Source: Pachypanchax playfairii
Taxonomy: Eukaryota > Chordata > Actinopteri > Cyprinodontiformes > Aplocheilidae
Reading direction: 5' to 3'
Assembly: GCA_006937955.1 (NCBI GenBank)
Contig: SSNP01000031.1
Location: forward strand, 2,859,590-2,923,589
Length of the DNA: 64,000 bases
The translations under genes and the position numbers were made by a program. This document shows positions 45,251 through 57,519 of this stretch, in pieces. Every line of letters begins with the position of its first letter. Position 1 is the stretch's first letter. The notes under the pieces were generated by a model. It ran no database searches and was not told the origin of the DNA. It saw only the letters and a program-made list of their open reading frames with translations.

Positions 45251-45645
45251 ATGAGATTAAAAATAAGATTCATTTGATTAATTAATTACTGCTTAAAATT
45301 AATTAATCTCATCCACTTTTTAATCTTATGACAGCTAGTAAATAGAAATGCGTCTTTAACCGAGATTTGAACACTGTAACAGAAGGGGCGAGTCTGACAT
45401 CCAAGGGGAGTTGGTTCCACACCAGAGATCAGAGACCACCTCCTCTATTTAACGTAGGTTCTAGATAGATGGAACCTTAGACCACCTACTCTGTTTAATG
45501 TAGGTTCTAGATAGATGGAACCTTAGACCACCTCCTCTATTTAATGTAGGTTCTAGATAGATGGGATCTGAGACCACACTCTTAACCCGAATTAGTTGAC
45601 TTTACTCGCAAATCGCGTGGAAACCCGTTGCCTTATACCACTTTA

Positions 45646-45805
45646 GTTTTTACAGAAGCTGAAACTGAATGTGTTGAGTAGAACTAACATGTTATGTTAC
45701 ATTTTTACAGAACCTGAAACTGAATGTGTTGAGTAGAACTAACATGTTATGTTACATTTTTACAGAAGCTCAAACTGAATGTGTTGAGTTGTAATAATAT
45801 GGAAC
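45646..45805 (+). repeat. 55-bp tandem triplicate
   Basis: Nearly identical units of 55 bp (TTTTTACAGAACCTGAAACT, GAATGTGTTGAGTAGAACTA, ACATGTTATGTTAC), 2.7 copies, inside the largest interruption of the 46-bp minisatellite. Confidence 0.8.
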
Positions 45806-45827
45806 CTGAAATTTTTTAGCATTTATG

Positions 45828-46165
45828 GTAAATGGCGTGTACTTGTATAGCGCTTTACTCAGGCCCTACGACCCCCAAAGCGCTTCACACTACGGTATGT
45901 CATTCACCCATTCACACACACACTCACACGTTTGGTGATGATGAACTACACACATGTTTGTAGCCACAGCTGTCCTGGGACACACACTGACAGAGGCGAG
46001 GCTGCCAGACACTGGCACCGCCGGACCCTCCGGCCACCACCAAACAGGCAAGGTGGGTTAAGTGTCTTGCCCAAGGACACAACGGCCTCTGATCTCTGGG
46101 CAGAGCGGGGATTCGAACCAGCAACCTTCCAGTTACCAGACAACCTGCTCTACCGCTGTTGGTGT
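45828..46165 (-). repeat. tRNA-derived SINE, subfamily I (copy 3)
   Basis: Full-length minus copy. The head has GCGGTAGAGCAGGTTGTC and the B-box GGTTCGAATCCCC; the body has CCTGTTTGGTGGTGGCCGGA; the tail reads GCGCTATACAAGTACACGCC. It is the clearest single-unit version of the segment that is tandemly repeated at 29113-31746. Confidence 0.85.
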
Positions 46166-47689
46166 TACAAGTTCCCACAAAAATAATTCAGCTACTTATT
46201 TTATATACTTACAGTTCAAGGTGTTCAACGCAGCTGAGGGTGCCGACAGTCCGGTGTAGCTAACGGCTCTTCCCGCCGAGTGGTCAGTGTTGGCTCCGCT
46301 GAACTTGCTTTGTGACGTGACCAGGGACGTTTCTGAATTAGGCCCCTCCCCTTTTTTATAAAACTAAACGTACACAGTTATCTCTACTAATCCTGATTAG
46401 TTCAATTAATGTAGGTACTAGAGAGATGGAACCTGAGACCACCTGCTCTAGTTTAATTTAGGTACTAAATAGATGGAACCAGAGACCACCTGTTCTAGTT
46501 TAATTTAGGTACTAGATAGATGGAACCTGAGACCACCTTCTTTATTTAATGTAAGTTCTAGATAGATGGAACCCCAGACCACCTCCTTTGTTTAATGCAA
46601 ACTCTAGATAAATTGAACCTTAGACCACCTACTCTGTTTAATGCAGGTTCTATATAGCTTGAACCTGAGACCAACTCCTCTGTTTAATGTAAGTTCTAGA
46701 CAGATGGAACCTTAGACCACCTACTCTGTTTAATGTAGCTACTAAATAGATGAAACCTGAGACCACCTCATCTGAATAGAAATGCTTCTTTAACCAAGAT
46801 TTGAACACTGTAACAGAAGGGGCGAGTCTGACATCCAAGGGAAGTTGGTTCCACACCAGAGATCAGAGACCACCACCTCCGTTTAATGTAGGTTCTAGAT
46901 AGACGGAACCTTAGACCACCTACTCTGTTTAATGTAGGTTCTAGATAGATGGTACCAGAGACCACCACCTTTGTTTAATATAGGTTTTATTTTGAACCCG
47001 AGACAAGCTTCTCTATTTATTGTAGGTTCTAGATAGATGGAACATGAGACCACCTCCTCTATTTAATGTAGGTTCTAGATAGATGGGACCTGAGACCACC
47101 TCTCTTGTTTAATGCAGGTTCTAGATAGATGGAACCTTAGACCACCTCTTCTTTTTGATGTAGATTCTAGATAGATGGAACCCAAGACCACCTTCTTTAT
47201 TTAATGTAAGTTCTAGATAGATGGAACCACAGACCACCTCCTTTGTTTAATACAAACTCCAGATAGATGGAACCTTAGACCACCTACTCTGTTTAATGTA
47301 GGTTCTAGATAGATGGAACCTTAGACCACCTCTTCTTTTTGATGTAGATTCTAGATAGATGGAACCCAAGACCACCTTCTTTATTTAATGCAGGTTCTAG
47401 ATAGAAGTAACCGGACACCACATCCTCTGTTTAATGTAGGTTCTAGGTAGATGGAACCTTAGACCACCTATTCTGTTTAATGTAGGTTCTAGATAGATGG
47501 AAACCGAGACCACCTTCTTTGGTTAATGTAGGTTCTACATAGATGAAACCAGCAAACACCTCCTCTGTTTAATGTGGGTTCTAGATAGATGGAATCAGAG
47601 ACCACATCCCCTGTTTAATGTAGGTTCTAGATAGATGGAACATGAGACCACTTCCTTTATTTAATGCAGGTTCTAGATAGATGGAACCA

Positions 47690-48900
47690 GAGAACACCTC
47701 CTCATTTTGAAGAAAGATGGAACAACACCTGAGACAAGACTAATATGAATTATGCTCTGAATTACTGGACAAATTACAGGGAAGACCTCAAGTAACAGCT
47801 TTGGAGGGATGGGTTCCTCATGAGAGCCTAAGGGTTTCACACCTAGAATCAGTTTCTGTAAATCCAAGAAAGAGACATTATTAAAAAAAGAGAAAGAGTT
47901 CCAGGACACTCCAGACAATCAGGCTACACTGAGGAGGTAATCATAGACCTGATGACCCCAATTTTCTGTAGGAAAAAATCCTGAAACTGAACACAAAGCT
48001 CTGAGGAGAGTTGTGAAGGAAAAAGCAACTTGTTAATGGAAAGCACAGTGTTATACAGGGCATGTTGGTCACCAAGATGACTGGAAATGAGGTTGGAGTA
48101 GAATTTAATCCTTGCTGCTCTAACAGCTTTTTGATATAAAATCAATGAGTCCTTCAGTAACTGATTTGAGACATGGACCTTATCTTCCTTCCATTTCCTC
48201 TCACTTCTGCAATATTCACGTCTAAGAGCACTAGTGTCTGAATTTAACCAGAGATCAGAGACAACTTTTTTATGCCTGACTTTCAATGGAGCCAGTGAGA
48301 ATTGTTGAACCTGCAGCCACAAAATGGCCCACTGCTTCATCTGCAACAGAACCAGCAACCTGACAAAGAAGGGACAACAACATCTCTTCTAGATACGCAG
48401 AAAATACATTAGAGGTGGAGGGGGAAAGGAAGCAAGAAACATGACCAATTTCCTGCCCTCTTTGTACTAAATCAATGCGGGGGATATTAAGAACAACTGG
48501 AAAATGATCTGACAGAGAGACAGGATCAACATTAACATCAGAAATGTTCAGACCCAAACTACAGCACCAGATCTAGAATATGAGACCGTTCATGAAATGG
48601 AGTTTTAACTAATTGATGAAGCCCGAAAAAGTCCAATAAGTCCAAAAATCCTTCACCAGATGTTTTTCGGGACAACAGACATGTTAAAATCTCCCAGAGA
48701 TAGCCCACAGTCATATCTTGGGAGAAAGTCTGTTAGGAAGTCAGATAAATCATTTAAAAAGGTGCTGATGCATTTTGGAGGAAGATAACAAATCACACAG
48801 AGAATCGAAAGACTGAAACTTAACTCCAGTACTGACAGTTCAAAACTAGAAAGCGTAGTGTTACCCCTGCTTTCCACTGATTGCACAACAGACACACAAT
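47690..48900 (-). pseudogene. L2/CR1-like LINE ORF2 fragment
   Basis: Minus-strand pieces in several frames. The endonuclease end has CVICYLPPKCISTFLNDL, then DCGLSLGDFN and DPVSLSDHFPV. Next is a linker typical of these elements (LWLNSDTSALRREYCRSE, then VRAARIKFYSNLI). The start of the RT domain follows (PKLLLEVFPVICPVIQ, SLVSGVVPSFFK). Frameshifts and stops separate them, and the catalytic RT core is absent. It abuts the 46-bp minisatellite at 47.7 kb. Confidence 0.7.
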
Positions 48901-48958
48901 GTTAGTGACACAGCTGATAGCCGCCATTAAAGTCAATGAGACCTGAAAATGGTCTTAA

Positions 48959-49534
48959 AGAGGCCATTTCATACAAATTTCATGACTTTGTTGTTTATTT
49001 CTTAAGCATTAACCTGTAATATGAAACATTTTATACCTAAACAACGTTAGGAAACACTGATTGACAGACTGTCTGCGTCAAAATTCGGCTGGTTCTGGCT
49101 GGTTCCACCAGGCTTTGGGCTGCAGCTCGTTTATATTCATTATTCAAATTTGCTGGACTCAGATTGGCAGACTAGCCAATGAGGTCAAGCTATATACTGT
49201 TTCCTGCCCCACTGCGCATTGGCAACATCAGACGTTCTCTCTTCCTGTTTGCTACGTCTCATGCTACAGTTTTTAGCCAGCAGCATGCTAGCGCGTGGTT
49301 TCAACTGCGGGAGCTGCCGAATACTAACGAACAAAGGAGTTGTGATGAAACAAGTACCGGCTGTTCGAACTCGGTAGAACTCGGGTTTTGTCACCACCTG
49401 TGTAGTTTGAGAGATAAAAACTGAAAGAGAAGTTGTTGACCTGTTTTCACCCCCACTATGAAGGTAAGAACACCTGTGGAGCTAAAATATTCAACAGAAA
49501 CCTCAGAAAAACCGTTTTTAATGGAAGGGCCTCT
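48959..49534 (-). mobile_element. TTAA-flanked MITE, copy 2 (both ends present)
   Basis: Flanked by TTAA at 48955-48958 and 49535-49538, with inverted ends AGAGGCCATTTCA and TGGAAGGGCCTCT. The 576-bp body matches copies 1 and 3 in reverse. TTAA duplication is the mark of piggyBac-type transposition; the ends do not show the usual CCC start, so the assignment is tentative. 49540-50330 after it shows nothing recognisable. Confidence 0.75.
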
Positions 49535-50334
49535 TTAAGAACAGAAAGAATAAAAGACTTAACAGGAGCGGAAGGCGGCAGGCCCTGAGCACTGGCGCCA
49601 TCTTGTCAGCTCAACTACAAAGTCTGGGATAAGTGGATGAAGCCATGTCTCTGTGATTAGCAGTATGTGGTTATCCTTCATGGTGTTGTTAGCGGTGATC
49701 TGTAGTCTCATCTGTCTACTTCATGTGGAGTAAGAAGCTGGATCTTTGTTTAAAGCCAGTTCAGTGTTACACAATAGCTTCTGTATCACATCATTCTTAT
49801 CAGTATAATAACGGGATTAATTAATAACACAAATTGTGATGTGGATGTGAGTTGTGGGTAAAAGTGGCTGTTAAAAGAACAGTGAGTGCAGCAGAGTGAT
49901 AATAAACCATGATGGACAGTCTCACAGTCTAATTCAGAAGGACCAACATTAGTCAGGGCCCAGTCCTGCTTCTTAATTAGGTCGGTCTCTTCTAATTAAC
50001 TCTCAGTCTTTAGATCAAATTAAAACTCAGCACTCTGCAGAATCCTGTTGTGGTTTCTCTCTGTGTAGAATAGAACATCGATAGAACACTTTAATGATCC
50101 ATTATGGTTTCATTGACATATTACGCTTTGCAGTCTGAAGTGATGACTAATTGGATCTTCATCTGCACACCAAGTCATAATGAAGAAAAGATGTAAAGAT
50201 TTCATTCACAGAACTCAAAACCCAGACTGAATGTTACAGACAAAGAGGAAGATTCAAGCATGTTACATACAGAGACATTTAAACATGTTACATACGGTGT
50301 CATGTTACGTGGTTTGAAGGGGACTCTAAAGTTT

Positions 50335-51493
50335 TACCCAGACTTCAGACCGACACAGGTTAAGAGAGTTAAACAATAAGTTATTGTTCTTCAACAGGAG
50401 ACAGGTTGTGAAATGACAGGAGTTATGTTTCACAGGAGACTTGGAGGACTGGATCCAGCGGACCTCAGGAGGAGATTTGACAGCGGAGGAGAGAACAGGT
50501 TAGTGGGTTGTGAGATCAGGGGTAGATGGTTGCAGTTACGTTGTGGGGGAATTGTGCATGCAGACTTACGGGTAAAGGTGATGGTTGTAGCGTGGAGGGA
50601 GGACTGAGGAGTCTGCCTGGTGGTGGTGTGTCCAGGTGTGATGATGATACTGTGGATCCAGGTGATGATGGGTTTCTTGGTGGCTGGTGCAGGGTGAACA
50701 GAGCTGGGTGGCACAACCAGGGCAGATGTGCAAGGGACTGAGGAGGAGAGACAGACCAAGGTTGAGGCTGGAGCGGACATGACTGGGATAAAAGCTGAGG
50801 AGGAACCAGAGACAGACGCCAGTTTGTTCCACAACTTTGCGTGGTAACATGTGGCCTAGGTTTATGCTCTGATCGTCTGTTTATAATCAGTGTGTTTTAC
50901 CTGCCCTCTCCTTCCCTCTCTCTAGTCCCGTCACCTGGAGCGTCTCTCCAGGCCTGAGTACCTCTGCGCTGGCCATCTGCCGCGCCGTTAGGAGGACTCT
51001 TCCTGTCACGGGTTCCTGAGTCATGTCCCCACACGACCGTCTCCCCAGCCTAGCTCCCTGTCTGTCTCTGGTCCCCTCTGGAGTCCACACCTGTTCCTAC
51101 AGCGCCGCTCGCTGTCACCCCTGCCTCAGCTGCTACCGTGGACTCATCATCATACTCTGGATTTATTCTCATCTACATTCTCCCCGGATCACTACCACCG
51201 CTGCTGGTTACCTGGATCCCTCCTCAAAGACATACAGCACCTTGCACCCTGTAAGTTCTCTGAGCACATTCTCAGCGCACTGCAGCTTTCTATCTCATCA
51301 CTGGAACTGCTTACCACTAACCTGTCTCTCCTCCACTGCCAGGACTTCGCCTGTGCCTAGTACCGGGTCCGGTTCCCCCTCCTCTGGCTGTGCGCCAACC
51401 TATATTCTACCTGTACCAATATATTCACTGTACATAATAAATCACTGTAACTGATTCCTGGAGTTGTGTTTTTGGTCTGGAGCTCGGGTTACA
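50335..51493. mobile_element. Two LTR fragments head to head
   Basis: 50335 to about 50780 is a minus-oriented LTR 3' part (ACCCAGACTTCAGACCGAC at its end, compare 12092). From about 50780 the sequence switches to a plus-oriented LTR: TAAAAGCTGAGGAGGAACC, CGTGGTAACATGTGGCC, ACATAATAAATCACTGTAAC, ending CGGGTTACA at 51493. Both lack their 5' TGTCA end, so the pair forms an imperfect inverted structure joined at the promoter block. Confidence 0.6.
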
Positions 51494-51888
51494 ACTTGGA
51501 GTTCAAAACAAACTTTAAATCATGACAGTTTTTGTGTTTAATTCTACTTTTATTTCACTTCTTAACCAGTAATGTGCTCTGTCTCTTTGTGTACGACCGA
51601 CAAACTTTATTGGACACAAAAGATGGTCTGTACTACCGTTTTCCAGAGTTTAAGTTTTGCAACACTGATCCTACGTTTGCAACCCCCCACTCTTCTCGTC
51701 TGAGACTCCTTTGTCCTGGGTCTCTGGAGCCCGCAAATGCCGACGCAGAGGCAAAAGATCCGGCGTTCTAGTTTGACTGAGACGGTGCACTAACAGACCA
51801 CCGCTCCCCAGCTTATTACTGGCTAACGTGCAGTCTCTGGAGAACAAGCTGTGTGAACTTCGAGCACGAATCTCATTCCAGCGAGAGA

Positions 51889-52928
51889 TGTGGGGCGGCT
51901 GTGGCTCAGTGGTTAGAGCGGTCATCCTCCAATTTGAAGATTGGTGGATCGATCCCGGCTTCCACCGCCACATGTCGAAGTGTCCTTGGGCAAGACACTG
52001 AACCCCATGTTGCCCTCCGATCTGCGTATCTGTCACGGGCTCAGTTAGCTTGGTGACCCACATTGCAGGGACTCAGACTCAGACAGTTCTCAGGTGCAAA
52101 AAGTGAAAGGTTTATTTACAAGTATATACAGTGAGAGATTGTGCTCGGTGGTCAGGTGCGTCAGGGGAAGTCTCAGCACTGTAACAGAGATTTCAGTTAG
52201 TTCCAAATCCAAATACGTAGGTTCTCGTGATAGTGCAAATGTCTGGTGAGGTTGACTCACGGGATTGTGTTGAAAGCAGAGCTTGAAGGGAGGGCAGGTC
52301 CAGTTGGGAGGGAGTTGGTGAGTCCAGGGTCAGGTGAGGATGCTGGAGGGAGATAGATGGTGGTTCCAGGTGATCAGACACTGGACGCGAAGAAATCCTC
52401 GGAGCTCGAGGAGCAGGGTGAATAATCCTGAAGAGAGCAGGGTTAGTGCACACAGGGAAATAATCCAGAACATTTCTCAAAAATCACAAAGGCTCAAAAA
52501 ATCTCAAAAATCTCAAAAATCTCAAAAGCTCAAAAATCTCAACTACTCAGTTACTCGGAATCACTAGGAAAATAATCATAAAGATTAGGCACAAGGGAAG
52601 CTACCATTCAGGTCAACAACCAGGCGATGAATGAAGGTCTGCCTCTGGCTTAAGTGATCGCCACCAGGTGTAGTCAATCTGCCTCGCTCTCCAGCGAAGA
52701 TCCTCACTGCAAGGAGAAGACTCACCCGACACAGAAACACACAGCACACACAAACACTGAACCTGACAGTATCGGGTTGTGTGAGTGTTAGCCCCTACCC
52801 TCTCCCCCCGGCTTACATATCGGGTTGTGTGAATGGGTGAATGCAAAACCTTGTAGTGTTAAAGCGCTTTGAGTGGTCTGAATGACTAGAAAAGCGCTAT
52901 ACAAATACAGGACATTTACCATTTACCA
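51889..52928 (+). repeat. SINE subfamily II split by an LTR
   Basis: The head GGGGCGGCTGTGGCTCAGTG GTTAGAGC and B-box-like GGATCGATCCC run to TCTGCGTATC at 52030; the rest resumes at 52769 with GTATCGGGTTGTGTGAGTG and ends GGACATTTACCATTT. An uninterrupted relative is at 61172-61453. Confidence 0.85.
52031..52768 (-). mobile_element. Solo gypsy-type LTR with 5-bp target duplication
   Basis: 738 bp with ends TGTCACGGG and CCTGACA on the + strand (TG...CA), flanked by GTATC at 52026-52030 and 52769-52773. The interrupted SINE defines the insertion site exactly. A GTATATACTTGTAAATAAAC region near the minus-strand 3' end is the probable poly(A) area. No internal region is present. Confidence 0.85.
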
Positions 52929-53282
52929 TTTACTGCTGCGTGATCTGCCTCACAGAAACCTGACTATCGGACAAGGTACCGGACTCCGCTATTCATCTCC
53001 CAGGGTTCTCCGTGCACTGCGCGGACAGGTCACAGGAGCTAACTGGGAAGAGCAGAGGCGGCGGTGTGTGCTTCATGATCAACAACAGCTGGTGTTATTC
53101 TGTGAACGTGTACCCGATAAAGTCCTTCTACTCACAGGACCTGGAGTACCTTATGATTATGTGTCGGCCATTCTGGCTAACGAGGGAATTTACAGCAGTC
53201 ATTATTACGGCTGTTTACATTCCCCAACAAGCCGACACCGACAGAGCGGAGGTGGAGGTTCTTCGGGTGGACACAGGGGACT

Positions 53283-53481
53283 GGAGTGGACACCACTTTT
53301 CAGTTATGTATTTGTAAAAAATGTTTGGAATCATGTATGATTTTTGTTCCACTTCTCACGTGTACACCACTTTGTATTGGTCTTTCACGTGGAATTCCAA
53401 TAAAATTAATTCATGTTTGTGGTTGTAATGTGACAAAATGTGGAAAAGTTCAAGGGGGCCGAATACTTTTGCAAGCCACTG
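53283..53481. mobile_element. Tc1 element end, about 200 bp
   Basis: CACCACTTTTCAGTTATG through GGCCGAATACTTTTGCAAGCCACTG matches the right end of the element at 55629-56469 closely. The other end is missing. Confidence 0.8.
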
Positions 53482-54058
53482 TATGTTCTGTTCAGCGCTT
53501 TGGTCGGCTCTCATGCCGTATTTAAATGCACTATACAAATAAAGTTGATGATGATGATGATGATGATAATGTTGCTGCAGTGCATAGCGCTCCTCTCATG
53601 TCGCTGCAGTGCACAGTGTTTCCTTTCATGTTGCTACAGGCAGCTTTTTTGACTTTGTTTCTTTTCTATCAGGTGTCTATGAGAGACTGAGCAATTTGAT
53701 TCATCTCAGCAGCATGGTTTATAGTTTTGATAGAGAACATGCTCACTGAAACAGTTAATGTTTTTCCAGTTCTCAGTGATCCAGTTCTTGTTCTCTGATG
53801 CTCACATGACCATTGTGAGAGGTTTGGCTGGTGAACACAGGTCTACATCGACACACTGACACATCTGCAGCTACATAGACCCAAACACAACAACCTGTGT
53901 TGTCCATTAGAACGAAACTGAGAATCTTTCGCTTCTTGAGCCACAGAGATTTTTCTATTGATCAGAATAACTCAGACCAGGTTTTGTGCCATGACCACTA
54001 CAGATTGGGATCATACAATCCAATGAACACAGATAAAACCCATTTTACAATTTTCTAA

Positions 54059-54654
54059 AGAGGCCCTTCCATTATAAATGGGTTTTCTGAGGTTTCTTTT
54101 TAATATTTTATCTCCACAGGTGTTCTTACCTTCATAGTGGGTGTGAAAACAGGTCAACAACTTGTCTATCAGCTTTAATCTCTCAAACTACGCAGGTGGA
54201 GATAACACCCAAGTTCTCCTGAGTCCGAACAGCCTGTATCTTTTTCGTCACAACTCCTTTGTTCGTTAGTATTCGGCAGCTCCCACTGTTGAAACCACAC
54301 CTAGCATGCTGCTGGCTAAAAGCTGTTAGCATAAGACGTAGCAAACAGGAAGACACGACGTCTGACGTTGCCATGCGCAGCATGGCAGGAAACAGTATAC
54401 CTTGCTCTTATAGGCTAGTTTGTTAGCCAATCAGAGTCCAGCAAATTCTAAGAATGAATATGAACGAGCTGCTGCCGAAGCAGTCAAAGCAGCCTGACGG
54501 AACAAGCCGGAACCACCCGAATTTTGATGCAGACAGATTGAAAGGTCTGTTAATCAGTGTTTCCTAACGTTTTTTAGTTATAAAATGTTTCATATTACAG
54601 GTAAATACTTAAGAAATAACCACAAAGTCCTGAAATTTGTATGAAATGGCCTCA
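54059..54654 (+). mobile_element. TTAA-flanked MITE, copy 3
   Basis: Left flank CTAA (decayed TTAA) then AGAGGCCCTTCC; right end AAATGGCCTCA then TTAA at 54655-54658. The 596-bp body is collinear with copy 2 reversed and copy 1. 54670-55620 after it has no recognisable feature apart from short open frames. Confidence 0.75.
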
Positions 54655-55628
54655 TTAAGTACATAAGTTTATGTTTTGTTCATTTTAGAGTGTTACTGAA
54701 TAAAAACACAGTTTGGTTCAGCAGAACCATGTCAGCGATCCTCCAGCATGACAGTAATTATAGTTTTAAAATTTGTCTCCTTTTGAGCACAGAGAGAGAA
54801 AAAAGAGTAGTAGCAGGTTTTAATCTGTCAGCAAATTCCACATTCATTCTCTTTACAGTTAAACTAAAGCTGAGAGGAGCAAAAGGTCATCACCTCTCTC
54901 TCTATCATCCTCCAACCATCTCCATCAGTCACCCAGAGCAAAACACAGCAGCAGAAAAGAGACGATAGAGGGTCCAATCAATACTGAGGCTGCAGGTTTT
55001 AATTCAATCCAAAACAACACGCATGAATTCTTCCCCATTTTCAGCTCATATTGCCTTTCTACACGCCTGCGTCTACAAATCCCCTAACACGTGTCCCCGA
55101 ACGGCAACAAGGACTAGACTCCATCATGTCTTGCAATTGCAAAAGGAGAAGTTTGTGCTTTTATTCTGTCTCGTGTCTTCGTGCTGCAGACAGGAGAAGT
55201 TCAGTTTGTCTGCAGTGAAGATAAATGAAGTGTGACTCATTGGGCAGCTGGTGTGACAGAAGACGACCAACAGAAGATTGTTTTTCAGGAATGATTCATC
55301 ATTCAAACAATAAAAATTCTTTATTCTCTCACAACTTGTTTACGATCTGTTCAAACCAGAAACCAAAGTTATTTCACGTATCCGTCTGTGTCTGACAGTT
55401 TGTTTCCAGATAAATGTTCACAACAAAATTCAACCTATCATGAAAAAAACACACATTTTAAAAACTAGTCATTATATAAATACGTTGACTTTTATGTCAA
55501 AATATAAGTCTTCATATCTTTGTTCACTGCTGATATTTAAGTGTTTAAAATGCGAGTTTCATTCAAAAAGTCTGAAGAACAGACTTTGTCTTTGCCACAT
55601 TGCCGTTCAGTGTCCCAGACCAGAGGTA

Positions 55629-56469
55629 CAGTGGCTTGCAAAAGTATTCGGCCCCCTTGAACTTTCCCACATTTTGTCACATTACGGCCACAAATATGAA
55701 TCAGTTTTGTTGGAATTCCATGTGAAAGACCAATACAAAGTGGTGTACACGTGAGAAGTGGAGCGAAAATCATACATGATTCCAAACATTTTTTACAAAC
55801 AAATAACTGAAAAGTGAAAAGTCCAAAGAACACACCAGACAGGTCAGGGATAAAGTTATTGAGAAATTTAAATCAGGCTTAGGCTACAAAAAGATTTCCC
55901 AAGCCTTGAACATCCCACGGAGCACTGTTCAAGCAATCATTCAGAAATTGAAGGAGTATGGCACAACTGTAAATCTACCAAAACAAGGCCGTCCACCTAA
56001 ACTCACAAGCCGAACAAGGAGAGCGCTGATCAGAAATACAGCCAAGAGGCTCATGGTGACTCTGGACGAGCTGCAGAGATCTACAGCTCAGGTTGGGAAT
56101 CAGTCCATAAGACAACTATTAGTCGTGCACTGCACAAAGTTGGTCTTTATGGAAGAGTGGCAAGAAGAAAGCTATTGTTAAAAGAAAACCATAAGAAGTC
56201 CCGTTTGCAGTTTGCCACAAGCCAGTAAAAGGTGGTTCTACAAAGTATTGACTCAGGGGGCTGAATAATTACGCACACACCACTTTTCAGTTATGTATTT
56301 GTAAAAAAGTGTTTGGAATCATGTATGATTTTCGTTCCACTTCTCACGTGTACACCACTTTGTATTGGTCTTTAATGTGGAATTCCAATAAAATTGATTC
56401 ATGTTTGTGGCTGTAATGTGACAAAATGTGGAAAAGTTCAAGGGGGCCGAATACTTTTGCAAGCCACTG
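55629..56469 (+). mobile_element. Internally deleted Tc1 transposon
   Basis: Long inverted ends starting CAGTGGCTTGCAAAAGTATT and ending in its reverse complement, with TA on both sides (55627-55628 and 56470-56471). 841 bp instead of the roughly 1.6 kb usual for Tc1 elements. It contains only the first third of a transposase. Confidence 0.88.
55840..56181 (+). pseudogene. Tc1 transposase N-terminal DNA-binding part
   Basis: Reads KVIEKFKSGLGYKKISQALN, IPRSTVQAIIQKLKEYGT and LPKQGRPPKLTSRTRRAL, the paired-like helix-turn-helix with the GRPP hinge of Tc1 transposases. The second helix set is degraded and the catalytic DDE domain is deleted. Confidence 0.8.
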
Positions 56470-56499
56470 TATATCAAAACGCAGCTCATAGGAGCAGAA

Positions 56500-56700
56500 C
56501 TGTAACCACTATCTCCACAGGAAAAGCCTCTAGCTGTGAACAGGAAGGATCTCCTGTAGTGGTCTGTGTTGGATCTGTTGTTGAATTACGGAGTTGTGAA
56601 GAGTATGATGAGGGTTTTCATTATGTTCTTCCTCCTCCTTTGGACAATCAACTCAATGGATCCAGATTAGAACCAGAACGGCCTTCTTTATCAGTTTTTT
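56500..56700 (-). repeat. LINE 3' coding fragment
   Basis: On the minus strand it shares GGAAGGATCTCCTGTAG and TTGGACAATCAACTCAA (plus-strand forms) with the reverse of 41330-41500, the C-terminal end of the Rex1/RTE-like ORF. Confidence 0.45.
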
Positions 56701-57519
56701 CAGCCTCTTTACTAGTGGCAGCTGGTGAAATATTTTTTTCGGTGGGGCTGCGTAAATCCAATTAAGTGACGGTCAATAAAACAATTGTAAAGATGAGTTA
56801 ATTTAAAACCCTGTATTAAAAAAACATTTTTAACTTCAGTTAAATATTTAACAAAGACTTTATTCAATTGTAAAATTAAAAAAAAAAAAATCACCAGAAC
56901 AGGTTAATACAGTCAGCCAAACTGTCATGAGCTGGGGTGGAAGGTCAGGACCCAAAATGCAGGGAGACACTGGGAACTCAGAATTAAATATTTTAACAAG
57001 ATTTTAATGAAGAAAACGCTGACAAGGCAGCAAAAACTCACGGGCACAGGATCACAAAAACCACTCAGGAACAGCAGACAGCAACGGTACGTAATAGACA
57101 ATACTCTGACGAGAAACAAATGCAGACACACCTCTTTTAAACAGACACAGAACAAAGAAAGTAATTAACACTAACACGAAACACCTGGAACAGATAAGGA
57201 GGGAACAAGTCACAGCTGAGACACTAGAGAACTGGAGCACAGAATGTCATCAAAATAAACCAGAAAATACACAAGAATCACAGGAGGACAAGAAAAACAA
57301 CAAAACTATCACACAGAACATGGATCCTTACATTACCCCCCCTTCAAGGGACGGCCCCTGGACGTCCCCTGAAAACAACAAAAAGGCATCCCGAAACTCA
57401 TATGGGCGGGAGGTGGGGGACCCAGAGGAGGGAAGAAACACAAAAAACCCAAGAGCACAGAAAAAACTCAGAACTTCACAAAAAATTAACTCAAAAGGGG
57501 GCGCCACTAGAAAAGAGGC

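Larger units (their letters stand above)
44665..47700 (+). repeat. 46-bp minisatellite, interrupted
   Basis: Units close to GGTTCTAGATAGATGGAACC, TGAGACCACCTCCTCTG and TTTAATGTA, about 46 bp, in four blocks: 44665-44880, 45430-45595, 46400-46790 and 46860-47700. The gaps hold other sequence: 44880-45430 includes a hAT scrap; 45595-46400 includes a 55-bp triplicate and a SINE. A 90-bp segment (AAATAGAAATGCGTCTTTAA and on) occurs at both 45345 and 46778, so a larger unit has also duplicated. No coding function is seen. Confidence 0.85.
51780..53567 (+). pseudogene. Rex1/RTE-like LINE fragment, multiply interrupted
   Basis: The frame LLANVQSLENKLCELRAR (51817-51888) breaks at a SINE and resumes after 52930 with CCVICLTETWLSD. 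RGGGVCFMINNSWC and FTAVIITAVYIPQQAD then complete the endonuclease half. At about 53283 it is cut by a Tc1 end, after which a LINE 3' tail, GCACTATACAAATAAAGTTG then (ATG)n, closes it at 53567. The RT is missing. Confidence 0.7.
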
